A DNA stretch of 45,532 nt from a bacterium. GTDB taxonomy: Bacteria; 4484-113; JAFGCY01. The notes below the pieces were generated by a model. That model was not told where the DNA came from. It did no database searches and saw only the letters and a program-made list of their open reading frames with translations. A program made the translations under genes and the position numbers. The stretch is from positions 1 to 45,532 of the forward strand of contig JADZFO010000018.1 in the NCBI GenBank assembly GCA_020849855.1, written 5' to 3'. Within the stretch, counting starts at the first letter, position 1; every line of letters begins with the position of its first letter. Shown piece after piece: positions 39,948-45,532 of this stretch.

Positions 39948-40330
39948 GATCTATCTACAGCTTAGATCTGATCCGACGCTTGATCCTGACCCTGCGCAGC
40001 AGTTGTGAGGCAATTGGATACAGCACCTGTTCAGCCCCAACCCAGCTACCAACAGCCTGACGTCTTTGACTTGCGCCATTCGGAATTCCAGCGAACCGGC
40101 ATTGGCCGGTCCTGTCAGCTCGTGAGGTCAGTGCAATTGGTTCTAAAGATTGAAGGCAGTCAAAAGAGCTGTCCCGAAGGCCAAACTGAGCTGCGACCGG
40201 CAATTCCATTCAAGCAAAGGAACAAAGTCGAAGTCTTGGCCCATGCTTTCTTTGTTCAGTTTAATCATCTTCCCCAAACGCAGGCATCATGGGTCAGCAA
40301 GCAATGACGCATGCAGTTTGGGTAAATTAA

Positions 40331-40374
40331 TCCTCTGCGAGACTCTGCGTTCTCCTTGTCTCTGCGTTGGATCA
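40331..40374 (-). repeat. Right inverted repeat, CGCAGAGAC family
   Basis: Reverse complement reads through CGCAGAGACAAGGAGAACG; partner of 39903-39947. A shorter related pair exists at 23361-23480. Confidence 0.85.
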
Positions 40375-40406
40375 AATCCGGTTGCAGGTCACGCTCTGCT
40401 TAGGAC

Positions 40407-40432
40407 GGGTGGGGACAAGCCCCACCCCTACA
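40407..40432. repeat. GTAGGGGC palindrome, intergenic copy
   Basis: GGGTGGGGACAAGCCCCACC core with CCTACA end, inverted orientation. Lies next to the terminator below. Confidence 0.8.
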
Positions 40433-40443
40433 AAGACAAAGAA

Positions 40444-40467
40444 AAGGGCGGCCTTGCGGCCGCCCTT
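40444..40467 (-). terminator. Rho-independent terminator of the WD40 gene
   Basis: Perfect ten-base stem (AAGGGCGGCC, loop of four, GGCCGCCCTT). Read on the minus strand it is followed by TTCTTTGTCTTT, a U-rich tail, 43 bases past the stop of the WD40 gene. The plus-strand side is also T-rich, so it could work both ways. Confidence 0.8.
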
Positions 40468-40509
40468 GTTGTTTCGATTCAGCTCAGGCCTGCGCCTGAC
40501 TTCTCAAGC

Positions 40510-41589
40510 TTACTGCTTGAAGTTGGGGCTCCAGACGCGGACCTTGTAGTCATCGCCGGCGGTGTAGAGCATGGGCAGGGCGCCGGGGCCGCCGATCGCG
40601 AAGGCGTTGACGCCCAGGACATGCGCCTGAGCCTCGCCGCCGAGCTCGGCATGCATGTTCCAGAGCTTGACCTTGCCGTCATCGCCAGCGCTCAGCAGGT
40701 AGCTGCCTTCCTGAGTGAAGGACACGCCGTTGACGCCGCCCGCATGAGCGCGGATCTTCTTGGTCAGAGCGCCGGTCCAGGAATCCCAGACGCGGACCTC
40801 GCCGTTGGAGCCGCCGGTCACCAGGCAGTTGCCGTTGCCGCTGAGGGCCAGGGTGTTCACATCGCCTTCTTCGTAGGCCAGGATGCTCTTCTCAACCGCG
40901 CCGGTCTGGGGGTTGAAGATCTTGACCATGCCGTCGACGCCGCCGCTGAAGAGGTAGCCGTCGCTGGACACAAGCAGGTCGTTGACACCACGCTCGTGGG
41001 CATAGACTTCCCACAAAGTGGCATAGTCGTTGCCGAGGTCATAGCAGCGGATATAGCCATCGTCGCCGCCGGTGAAGAGCAGCGGCTGGTCGGGGTCAGC
41101 GCTCAGCGCGACCGTGGTCGCGGAGAAGACGCTGGGCACGCGCTCGGCGGCATAACGGTTGGTCGTGCCGTGGGCGCTGCGGATGGTCTCATTCCAGCGG
41201 CCGACAAAGCCGCTGGAGTCCGGGCCGCCGACGTGGGCCGCCAGGACATAAAGCAGGTCGGTGCTGGCCGCGTCCCAGATCTTGACGTAGCCGTCTTCGG
41301 AAGCGGTGGCGATATAAAGGCCGTTGGGGTCAATGGCGATGTCGTTGATCGCCACCATGCAGGCCGGGACATCCATGGTCTGCGCGCCCGTGGCGGCATC
41401 CCAGAAGCGGATGTGGCCGTCCTTGCCGCCTGTAACAAGGCTGGCGCCATCGAAGGAAAGGGCTACGGTGCTGACCGCCGCGGTATGGGCGTCAACTGTT
41501 GCCACCAGATTGGCCAGCGGTGTGTCGTGGGCAAGCGCAACGCCAGTGAGGGCGATGGTGCCAAACAGCGTGGCGAGGATCAGTCGCAT
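40510..41589 (-). CDS. Exported WD40-repeat beta-propeller protein
   Basis: A 359-residue protein. Signal peptide 1-20 (ending ALA before HD). Seven WD40-like units follow with typical closing motifs: GGKDGHIRFWD, SEDGYVKIWD, GGDDGYIRCYD, GGVDGMVKIFN, GGSNGEVRVWD, AGDDGKVKLWN, AGDDYKVRVWS, i.e. a closed seven-blade propeller. Such proteins are protein-binding platforms; this one acts outside the cytoplasm, which is uncommon for WD40 repeats. CGGAGAG precedes the ATG at 41589, and the gene ends at a clear terminator, so it is monocistronic. Partners are unknown. Confidence 0.88.
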   Translation of the reverse strand: MRLILATLFGTIALTGVALAHDTPLANLVATVDAHTAAVSTVALSFDGASLVTGGKDGHIRFWDAATGAQTMDVPACMVAINDIAIDPNGLYIATASEDGYVKIWDAASTDLLYVLAAHVGGPDSSGFVGRWNETIRSAHGTTNRYAAERVPSVFSATTVALSADPDQPLLFTGGDDGYIRCYDLGNDYATLWEVYAHERGVNDLLVSSDGYLFSGGVDGMVKIFNPQTGAVEKSILAYEEGDVNTLALSGNGNCLVTGGSNGEVRVWDSWTGALTKKIRAHAGGVNGVSFTQEGSYLLSAGDDGKVKLWNMHAELGGEAQAHVLGVNAFAIGGPGALPMLYTAGDDYKVRVWSPNFKQ

Positions 41590-41729
41590 TTATCTCTCCG
41601 CTTGTTCCCGGAAACCGCCGCCCCGGCGGGCCCGGAATTTGGATGTGTCAGCTTAGCACTTTTCAGCTGATTTTTCCAGCTTGAAGCATCCGGGCGGGCG
41701 GGGCGGACCCGCAGGCGCCATACACATGT

Positions 41730-41735
41730 TAGTAT
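41730..41735 (+). promoter_or_regulatory. -10 element of the 41741-42574 gene
   Basis: TAGTAT, five bases before the GTG at 41741. Confidence 0.4.
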
Positions 41736-41740
41736 CTCGC

Positions 41741-42574
41741 GTGGCAGTGCGCCGTTGGAGGGAGATGGGAAGCAGCCTTGCGGGGCAGACTGTGTCTGCG
41801 CTGGCTCTGGCATGCGGGCTGCTGCTGTTTGGCCAGTTTCTGGCGCCTCAGCCGGTTGCGGCCAAGGAGAAGGCCAGGCCCGCCGGGGAACAGCATTTCC
41901 TGAGCAACGAGCCCTTCAGCTATCAGATGAGCCTGGAGGACGCCGAGAAGCTGGTCAGCGACCCCGAGAAGTGGAAGGTCGTCTTCCGTATCGACACCAC
42001 CAGCACCACCGACCTGGCCGTGGTTTACCAGCGGCAGTTCTTCTGGCGCATCAGCTTTTACCGCGGCAGCCTTTACGCCATTGAGAAGCGCGGCGAGGTG
42101 GAGCCCGAGCTTGTCGAAGCGACCTTCAAGGCCATGGGCGAGAAGTTTGGCGAGAGCCGCGAGGCCACCCGCAGCGAGGATGGCGACCTGGTTTACAGCC
42201 GCTGGCGTCTGGACAACCTGGAGGTGGCTCTGACCGCCAGCCGCGAACCCGACGGCCGCTACCGCATAACCTATGAGGAAGCCGACCGCGACATGCTGAG
42301 CACCGCGCGGCGCAAGCAGGAGCAGGAGCTGCAGGCCGCCCCGGGGGATATTGACCCGATCACTGGCAAGCCCCGCCTGAGCAAGCCGGCCAAGGACAAG
42401 GACCAGGGCAGCAAGGACAAGCTGAAGGGCAAGGCCAAGCAGAAGAACAAGAAGAACGACAGCGCCAAGGATAAGGACGCTAAGGACAAGGACGCCAAGG
42501 ACAAAGACAAGGACAAGGACTCCGATCAGAAAAAGGATGAGGAGTCTGAAGATACCCCGCCGGCGGAAGATTAG
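41741..42574 (+). CDS. Exported protein with Lys/Asp-rich repetitive tail
   Basis: A 277-residue product if GTG 41741 is used (TAGTAT five bases upstream); an internal ATG at 41765 with GGAGG nearby is the alternative. Signal peptide to about residue 41 (PVAA before KEK). The folded part (about 45-205) has alternating strands (FRIDTTSTTDLAVVYQRQFFWRISFYRG, RYRITYEE), resembling small alpha/beta domains that assess a substrate, but no family is recognised. The last 65 residues are Lys/Asp/Glu-rich with repeated KDKDAKD units, likely disordered. It is divergent from the WD40 gene, and the signal in both suggests envelope roles. Confidence 0.7.
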   Translation: MAVRRWREMGSSLAGQTVSALALACGLLLFGQFLAPQPVAAKEKARPAGEQHFLSNEPFSYQMSLEDAEKLVSDPEKWKVVFRIDTTSTTDLAVVYQRQFFWRISFYRGSLYAIEKRGEVEPELVEATFKAMGEKFGESREATRSEDGDLVYSRWRLDNLEVALTASREPDGRYRITYEEADRDMLSTARRKQEQELQAAPGDIDPITGKPRLSKPAKDKDQGSKDKLKGKAKQKNKKNDSAKDKDAKDKDAKDKDKDKDSDQKKDEESEDTPPAED

Positions 42575-42643
42575 CCGGGCGCCCTGTTCACCTGATTACA
42601 GTCGCTGCTTCAACTGCTTCAATGCCCGCCGCAGGGCCTGACC

Positions 42644-42649
42644 TAGAAT
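42644..42649 (+). promoter_or_regulatory. -10 element of the pseudouridine synthase gene
   Basis: TAGAAT, six bases before the GTG at 42656; leaderless arrangement. Confidence 0.5.
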
Positions 42650-42655
42650 CAGCCC

Positions 42656-43744
42656 GTGAGCCCCGACAAAGCCGCCGACTGGTACAGCTTCAGCTATGAG
42701 GGCGTTTCGGGCGAGCGCCTGGACGCCGCGCTGACCCAGTTGCTGCGCCAGCGCCCCGAGTTTGCCGAGCTGTCCCGCGCACGGATCCAGGCCCTCATTG
42801 AGCAGGGCGGTGTGCTGCTGGGCGGCATCCAGGCCGGGGCGGAAAGCAAGAAGCTGCGCCCGGGAATGCCGCTGTCGGTTGACCTGAATGCCCTGCGCGC
42901 CCTGCTACGCCCGCCAGCGCCGGATGACCTGCTGCCCTATGAGCTGCCGCTGAGCTTCCACTACATAGACCAGTACCTGGCCGTGGTGGAGAAGCCGGCC
43001 GGCATCAGCGTGCATCCCTCGCCGACTGATTCAGGGCCCAGCCTGGCGGCGGCGCTGCTGCACCACTTCGGCCAGCTCTCGGACGCCTCGGGGCCGGACC
43101 GCCCGGGGATCGTGCACCGCCTGGACAAGGAGACATCCGGCCTGCTGGTGGTGGCGCGTGACAACCCGACGCATGTGGCCCTGCAGCGGCAGTTCGCGCG
43201 GCGTGAGGTGGAGAAGCTGTACCTGGCGCTGTGCCTGGAAGAACCGTCTCCTGCCGAAGGCCGCATTGAGCTGCCTATTGAGCGCCATCCGCGGCAGCGC
43301 CAGCTGATGTGGTGCGGCGGGCGCGGCAAGCCCGCGCTGAGCGAGTACCGCCTGGCGCAGCATATCGGCCCCTTCAGCCTGCTGGAGGTGGCGATCCACT
43401 CCGGGCGCACGCACCAGATTCGCGTGCATCTTAAAGAGATCGGCCTGCATATCCTCAGCGACATGAAGTACGGCGAAACGCGCAACAACGCCCTGCGGCG
43501 CTTTCTGGGCGCGACCAGCGCAGGCGGGGATCCGGCCGGGCGCCGCGAGTGGGGGGACTACTTCCCGGACGTGCAGGCGCGCCTGGCCCTGCTCAAGCTG
43601 CTGAAGGCCTATGCGGGGATCTTCCTGCACGCACATCGCCTGAGTTTCACGCACCCGGCCAGCAACGAGCGCCTGGACTGCCTGAGCGAGCCGCCGGAAG
43701 TGTGGAGCGACGTGGCGGGCCTGTTCAGCGCTGACAGCGACTGA
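42656..43744 (+). CDS. RluA/RluD-family pseudouridine synthase
   Basis: Converts uridine to pseudouridine in structured RNA, most often 23S rRNA for this family. The 362-residue product has an N-terminal S4-like domain (about 15-75: RLDAALTQLLRQ...LSRARIQALIEQGGV), the domain opener YLAVVEKPAGISVHPS, the catalytic motif HRLDKETSGLLV with Asp157, and SGRTHQIRVHL near 250. The last 60 residues contain the usual LHAHRLSFTHP. A small insert (about 283-305, GATSAGGDPAGRREWGDYFP) is unusual. GTG 42656 is fixed by TAGAAT six bases upstream. Which rRNA site it modifies cannot be told. Confidence 0.92.
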   Translation: MSPDKAADWYSFSYEGVSGERLDAALTQLLRQRPEFAELSRARIQALIEQGGVLLGGIQAGAESKKLRPGMPLSVDLNALRALLRPPAPDDLLPYELPLSFHYIDQYLAVVEKPAGISVHPSPTDSGPSLAAALLHHFGQLSDASGPDRPGIVHRLDKETSGLLVVARDNPTHVALQRQFARREVEKLYLALCLEEPSPAEGRIELPIERHPRQRQLMWCGGRGKPALSEYRLAQHIGPFSLLEVAIHSGRTHQIRVHLKEIGLHILSDMKYGETRNNALRRFLGATSAGGDPAGRREWGDYFPDVQARLALLKLLKAYAGIFLHAHRLSFTHPASNERLDCLSEPPEVWSDVAGLFSADSD

Positions 43745-43971
43745 TAGGAGAGAAGCGGCGCATGGGGAGAGTGAAGGCCGGCGCGCCGAGCCTGGCTCGG
43801 GACTCTCAACCTTGGGCATGGGTTTACATTACTGAATCAAACGCCCCGGCCTTCAGGATTCTTACCCTGCCATGCCGGCCAGGCATTTAGTTCGGCATCC
43901 GAAATATTATGCAGGTTCCGAAATGCGCTTCGCCCTGGCGAAGCTTTCTGGCCGCCCTGAGCGCAAGACAC

Positions 43972-43977
43972 TAAAAT
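43972..43977 (+). promoter_or_regulatory. -10 element of the 44053-44568 gene
   Basis: TAAAAT followed by a leader of about 70 bases that contains a GTAGGGGC-type palindrome (44016-44038) and GGGAGGG (44042-44048) before the ATG. The rest of the 43745-44052 gap shows no supported gene. Confidence 0.4.
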
Positions 43978-44015
43978 GAACACATCTGCCCTACGGCTTG
44001 TCATAGTAGCAACCC

Positions 44016-44038
44016 GTAGGGGCCCGCGCCACCGGCGC
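44016..44038 (+). repeat. GTAGGGGC-type palindrome in a gene leader
   Basis: Starts GTAGGGGCCCGCGCC with a GGCGC return arm; ends four bases before the ribosome binding site of the downstream gene, so it may influence translation. Confidence 0.5.
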
Positions 44039-44052
44039 ACTGGGAGGGTGTA

Positions 44053-44568
44053 ATGAAAGAGAAAATCGCAGTTTTGAAAGAGAATGCTGCGGCCTTTATC
44101 AGGCGCCGCGGGACCGTTATCGCCATCGCGGCGGCCTTCATGCTGGGCTTCGCCGCCGCAGGAATCGGCCAGAGCCAGCCGGCCCACGCGGGCTGGGGCC
44201 TTGACCTTGGCGGCCTGGTGAAGAAGGGCATCAAGATCGGCGGCGTCAAGCTGGCCGTGGACCAGTTCGGCTCCGACCTGAACAAGGTGATCAACAAGCT
44301 TTTCAACGAAGAGAAGTACCCGCTGGAACATGCGACGAAAGTGGTGATCATCGTCTCGCCGATCGGCAACAAGCACATTGGCGCGGCGCAGGTAACCGGC
44401 CCGAAGGATGCGATCGACCGCTGCGAGGCGGTGCTGGCCCTGGAGACCAGCTTCATGGACAAGGCCTTCCGCATCAAGGGCCTGGTGCCGGTTGATAACG
44501 ACAGCCCGACGAATGCCGAGCGCGTTCCCGGCGTCGGCGTCAGCGCGATCATCGATATCAAGCTTTAG
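44053..44568 (+). CDS. Conserved exported protein of unknown function
   Basis: A 171-residue protein. Long signal peptide ending AHA at about residue 46. The mature protein starts GWGLDLGGLVKKGIKIGGVKLAV (read in two parts), then DQFGSDLNKVINKLF, a strand-rich middle (KVVIIVSPIGNKHIGAAQVTGP) and a C-terminus VPGVGVSAIIDIKL. From memory, similar exported proteins with the GVGVSA.ID..I ending occur in Negativicutes and other diderms, but I cannot name a family or function. GGGAGGG five bases before the ATG gives a strong ribosome binding site. It is followed by a repeat-rich region. Confidence 0.8.
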   Translation: MKEKIAVLKENAAAFIRRRGTVIAIAAAFMLGFAAAGIGQSQPAHAGWGLDLGGLVKKGIKIGGVKLAVDQFGSDLNKVINKLFNEEKYPLEHATKVVIIVSPIGNKHIGAAQVTGPKDAIDRCEAVLALETSFMDKAFRIKGLVPVDNDSPTNAERVPGVGVSAIIDIKL

Positions 44569-44571
44569 CTT

Positions 44572-44623
44572 GTAGGGGCGAGGCTTGCCTCGCCCTCCCT
44601 GTAGGGGCCGAGCATGCTCGGCC
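44572..44623 (+). repeat. Two GTAGGGGC palindromes downstream of the 44053 gene
   Basis: Units 44572-44595 and 44601-44623, both forward. The second has core GAGCATGCTC and pairs with the inverted copy at 45380-45402. Three GTCGAT-type heptamers follow at about 44628-44650. Confidence 0.85.
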
Positions 44624-44717
44624 TGGAGGTCGATGGTCGGCAGTCGATATTCGAATTCGGCGAATAGTAAGAACGAGCTGAATTGATCGCTCTTTGAAGC
44701 AACCAGTTACGAACTCG

Positions 44718-44744
44718 GTAGGGCCGTGGGCTTGTCCCCGGCCC
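44718..44744 (+). repeat. Inner left palindrome of the 44812 ORF cassette
   Basis: Forward GTAGGGCC unit with core GTGGGCTTGTCCCC; 25 bases are a perfect reverse complement of 45313-45337. Confidence 0.9.
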
Positions 44745-44811
44745 TCTTTGTTTTGCGCGTTGGGAGCCCTGATTCGAGCTTGGCCGCTTTACTTGTTTAA
44801 TGGTCTGTACT

Positions 44812-45264
44812 ATGACTTGGTGCAGTATGACCATACAGGCTTCAGCAGGCTGCGCGCGCAGGCCAGTTATTCGCGGTGACCGATTTCTTTGGTCTCTTGA
44901 CGTGGACTATCTGAGTGAGCGAGTTCTGCGCGAGTCCAACCTTCTTGATGTTCCCTGCAGCGTGGTGAACGTTAACCGGGGTGTGCAATGGCTTGCTCCA
45001 CATGCAGTATGTTGCCTGTTCGGCTTTTACACGCCCATGTGGATACGCTGCACAGAGATTGGGCTGGCGCTGGATCGTCCGATGCTAAACGGCGAGGGCC
45101 GGCAAACTCATAACGTGGTAGTGCAGCCGCTTCGTTTGACTTCGCCGATCGACAAGATCCCCGAGGGCCGCTCGATCGAAGTAGCAGTTTGTAAATGCAA
45201 AGAATGGAATGGCGGGTTGTGGGCTACTGAATTCATGAGAAGAGGATCTATCAGAAGGGCCTAG
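44812..45264 (+). CDS. Uncertain hypothetical ORF inside inverted-repeat cassette
   Basis: A 150-residue frame with no recognised domain, rich in Cys (eight) and Trp. The start at 44812 is suggested by TTTAAT ten bases upstream (leaderless pattern); the frame also has an ATG at 44800. GC content is lower than in neighbouring genes. It lies between two nested pairs of inverted palindromes, like the four-helix-bundle cassette, which hints at acquired cargo. The protein sequence has a plausible globular middle (LLDVPCSVVNVNRGVQWL, TEIGLALDRPML). It may be an accidental frame. Confidence 0.35.
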   Translation: MTWCSMTIQASAGCARRPVIRGDRFLWSLDVDYLSERVLRESNLLDVPCSVVNVNRGVQWLAPHAVCCLFGFYTPMWIRCTEIGLALDRPMLNGEGRQTHNVVVQPLRLTSPIDKIPEGRSIEVAVCKCKEWNGGLWATEFMRRGSIRRA

Positions 45265-45312
45265 CGTCAGGGCAGGGCGCGAATGCTATCGCACCTACAA
45301 AATCCAACAGCC

Positions 45313-45337
45313 GGCCGGGGACAAGCCCACGGCCCTA
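45313..45337 (-). repeat. Inner right palindrome of the 44812 ORF cassette
   Basis: Perfect 25-base inverted partner of 44718-44744 (starts GGCCGGGGACAAGCCC, ends GGCCCTA). Confidence 0.9.
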
Positions 45338-45343
45338 GAAGAT

Positions 45344-45367
45344 TGACACATCGACACATCGACACAT
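45344..45367 (+). repeat. Three tandem octamers CGACACAT
   Basis: TGACACAT, CGACACAT, CGACACAT in tandem between the inner and outer right palindromes. Confidence 0.8.
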
Positions 45368-45379
45368 AGATCTGTCGAC

Positions 45380-45402
45380 GGGCGGAGCATGCTCCGCCCC
45401 TA
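45380..45402 (-). repeat. Outer right palindrome of the cassette
   Basis: GGGCGGAGCATGCTCCGCCC then CTA; inverted partner of the forward copy at 44601-44623, which has the same GAGCATGCTC centre. Confidence 0.85.
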
Positions 45403-45428
45403 TGCCTAGCTGTAGTTGCTAAATAGGT

Positions 45429-45453
45429 TGTTCACTCGGGTGACGGCTGAGAG
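45429..45453 (+). repeat. Putative left terminal repeat of an IS481-type element
   Basis: Begins TGTTCACTCGGGTGACGG about 66 bases before a transposase-like start. The TGT end and position fit IS481-family elements, but the partner end is outside the window. Confidence 0.4.
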
Positions 45454-45494
45454 ACTGTTGGTTGCGAAGACACCAGTCAAGCCGGAGCACCCGA

Positions 45495-45532
45495 ATGAAC
45501 ATACACAGTTTAGCGAAAACCACGCCTGCGCA
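45495..45532 (+). CDS. IS481-family transposase, N-terminal fragment (cut by window edge)
   Basis: ATG at 45495 followed by 12 residues, MNIHSLAKTTPA, which resembles the MN.H..A..TP..R start of IS481-type integrases. Only the first codons are present, so assignment is tentative. Together with the fragment at 1-99 it suggests that the sequence ends at repeated IS copies. Confidence 0.45.
   Translation, partial: MNIHSLAKTTPA

Larger units (their letters stand above)
39858..40509. other. Gene-poor, lower-GC island bounded by inverted repeats
   Basis: Contains three direct copies of GATCCAA(R)CGCAG, then an inverted repeat pair (39903-39947/40331-40374) around about 380 bases of lower-GC DNA, then a palindrome and a terminator. 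Open frames inside (39955-40209 minus, 40005-40307 plus) have no ribosome binding site, promoter or recognisable product, so I do not call them genes. Confidence 0.6.

Noticed and set aside
39955-40209. 84-codon minus-strand ORF between inverted repeats (and 40005-40307 plus strand)
   Set aside because: No ribosome binding site, no start-proximal -10, no recognisable product. Left as possible remnant cargo.
43762-43890. 42-codon ORF after the pseudouridine synthase gene
   Set aside because: AGGAGAG is nearby, but the spacing is long and the peptide has no features; not enough to call a gene.

Overview
This window is a GC-rich piece of a bacterial chromosome with about 30 genes, dense coding and short intergenic gaps. 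It reads like one whole contig: it opens inside the 3' end of an IS3-type transposase gene and closes 38 bases into an IS481-type transposase gene. The cell is probably diderm, because there is a TamB-like protein with a C-terminal aromatic residue, several lipoproteins and many Sec-exported proteins. BshC implies bacillithiol chemistry. PheT is of the archaeal/eukaryotic kind known from spirochaetes, and a DUF3084 protein (known mainly from cyanobacteria and relatives) is present. I cannot assign a phylum; the mixture suggests a deep-branching uncultured lineage.

Layout. 1-6200: IS end, small membrane protein, uvrC, and a divergent MBOAT/SGNH O-acetylation pair. 6200-19600: TPR protein, dockerin/propeller lipoprotein, giant TamB-like protein, MFS carrier, two exported charged proteins. 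19600-24700: EPSP-synthase-fold protein that seems to lack its catalytic residues, HD-GYP protein, OB-fold membrane protein, small hypotheticals. 25000-26800: DUF2089 regulator, DUF4177-like protein and SHOCT/DUF4097-like protein in one operon. 27000-31400: bshC, a four-helix-bundle gene inside a repeat-bounded cassette, pheT. 31600-36200: three-gene envelope operon (lipoprotein, DUF3084, exported protein). 36200-43750: carA, CAP-domain lipoprotein, metK, exported WD40 protein, exported Lys/Asp-tailed protein, RluD-type pseudouridine synthase. 44000-45532: conserved exported protein, an ORF between nested inverted palindromes, and the next IS.

Three things stand out. (1) About 17 genes carry a -10-like hexamer (TANAAT type) only 4-10 bases before the start codon, often GTG or TTG, so much of this genome is probably transcribed as leaderless mRNA; this also fixes several starts. 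(2) The window is full of short repeats that occur as inverted pairs: heptamer arrays (AGTCGAA, GGCACAA and TGGCTAA types) and GTAGGGGC palindromes. They bound low-GC cargo genes and also sit in frame inside uvrC and pheT. (3) A 93-base element occurs twice, both times between convergent genes, with five invariant blocks, spacers of identical length and mostly complementary substitutions, which suggests an undescribed structured RNA or structured DNA site.

The genes are largely housekeeping and envelope functions. No CRISPR array, rRNA, tRNA or prophage was seen.
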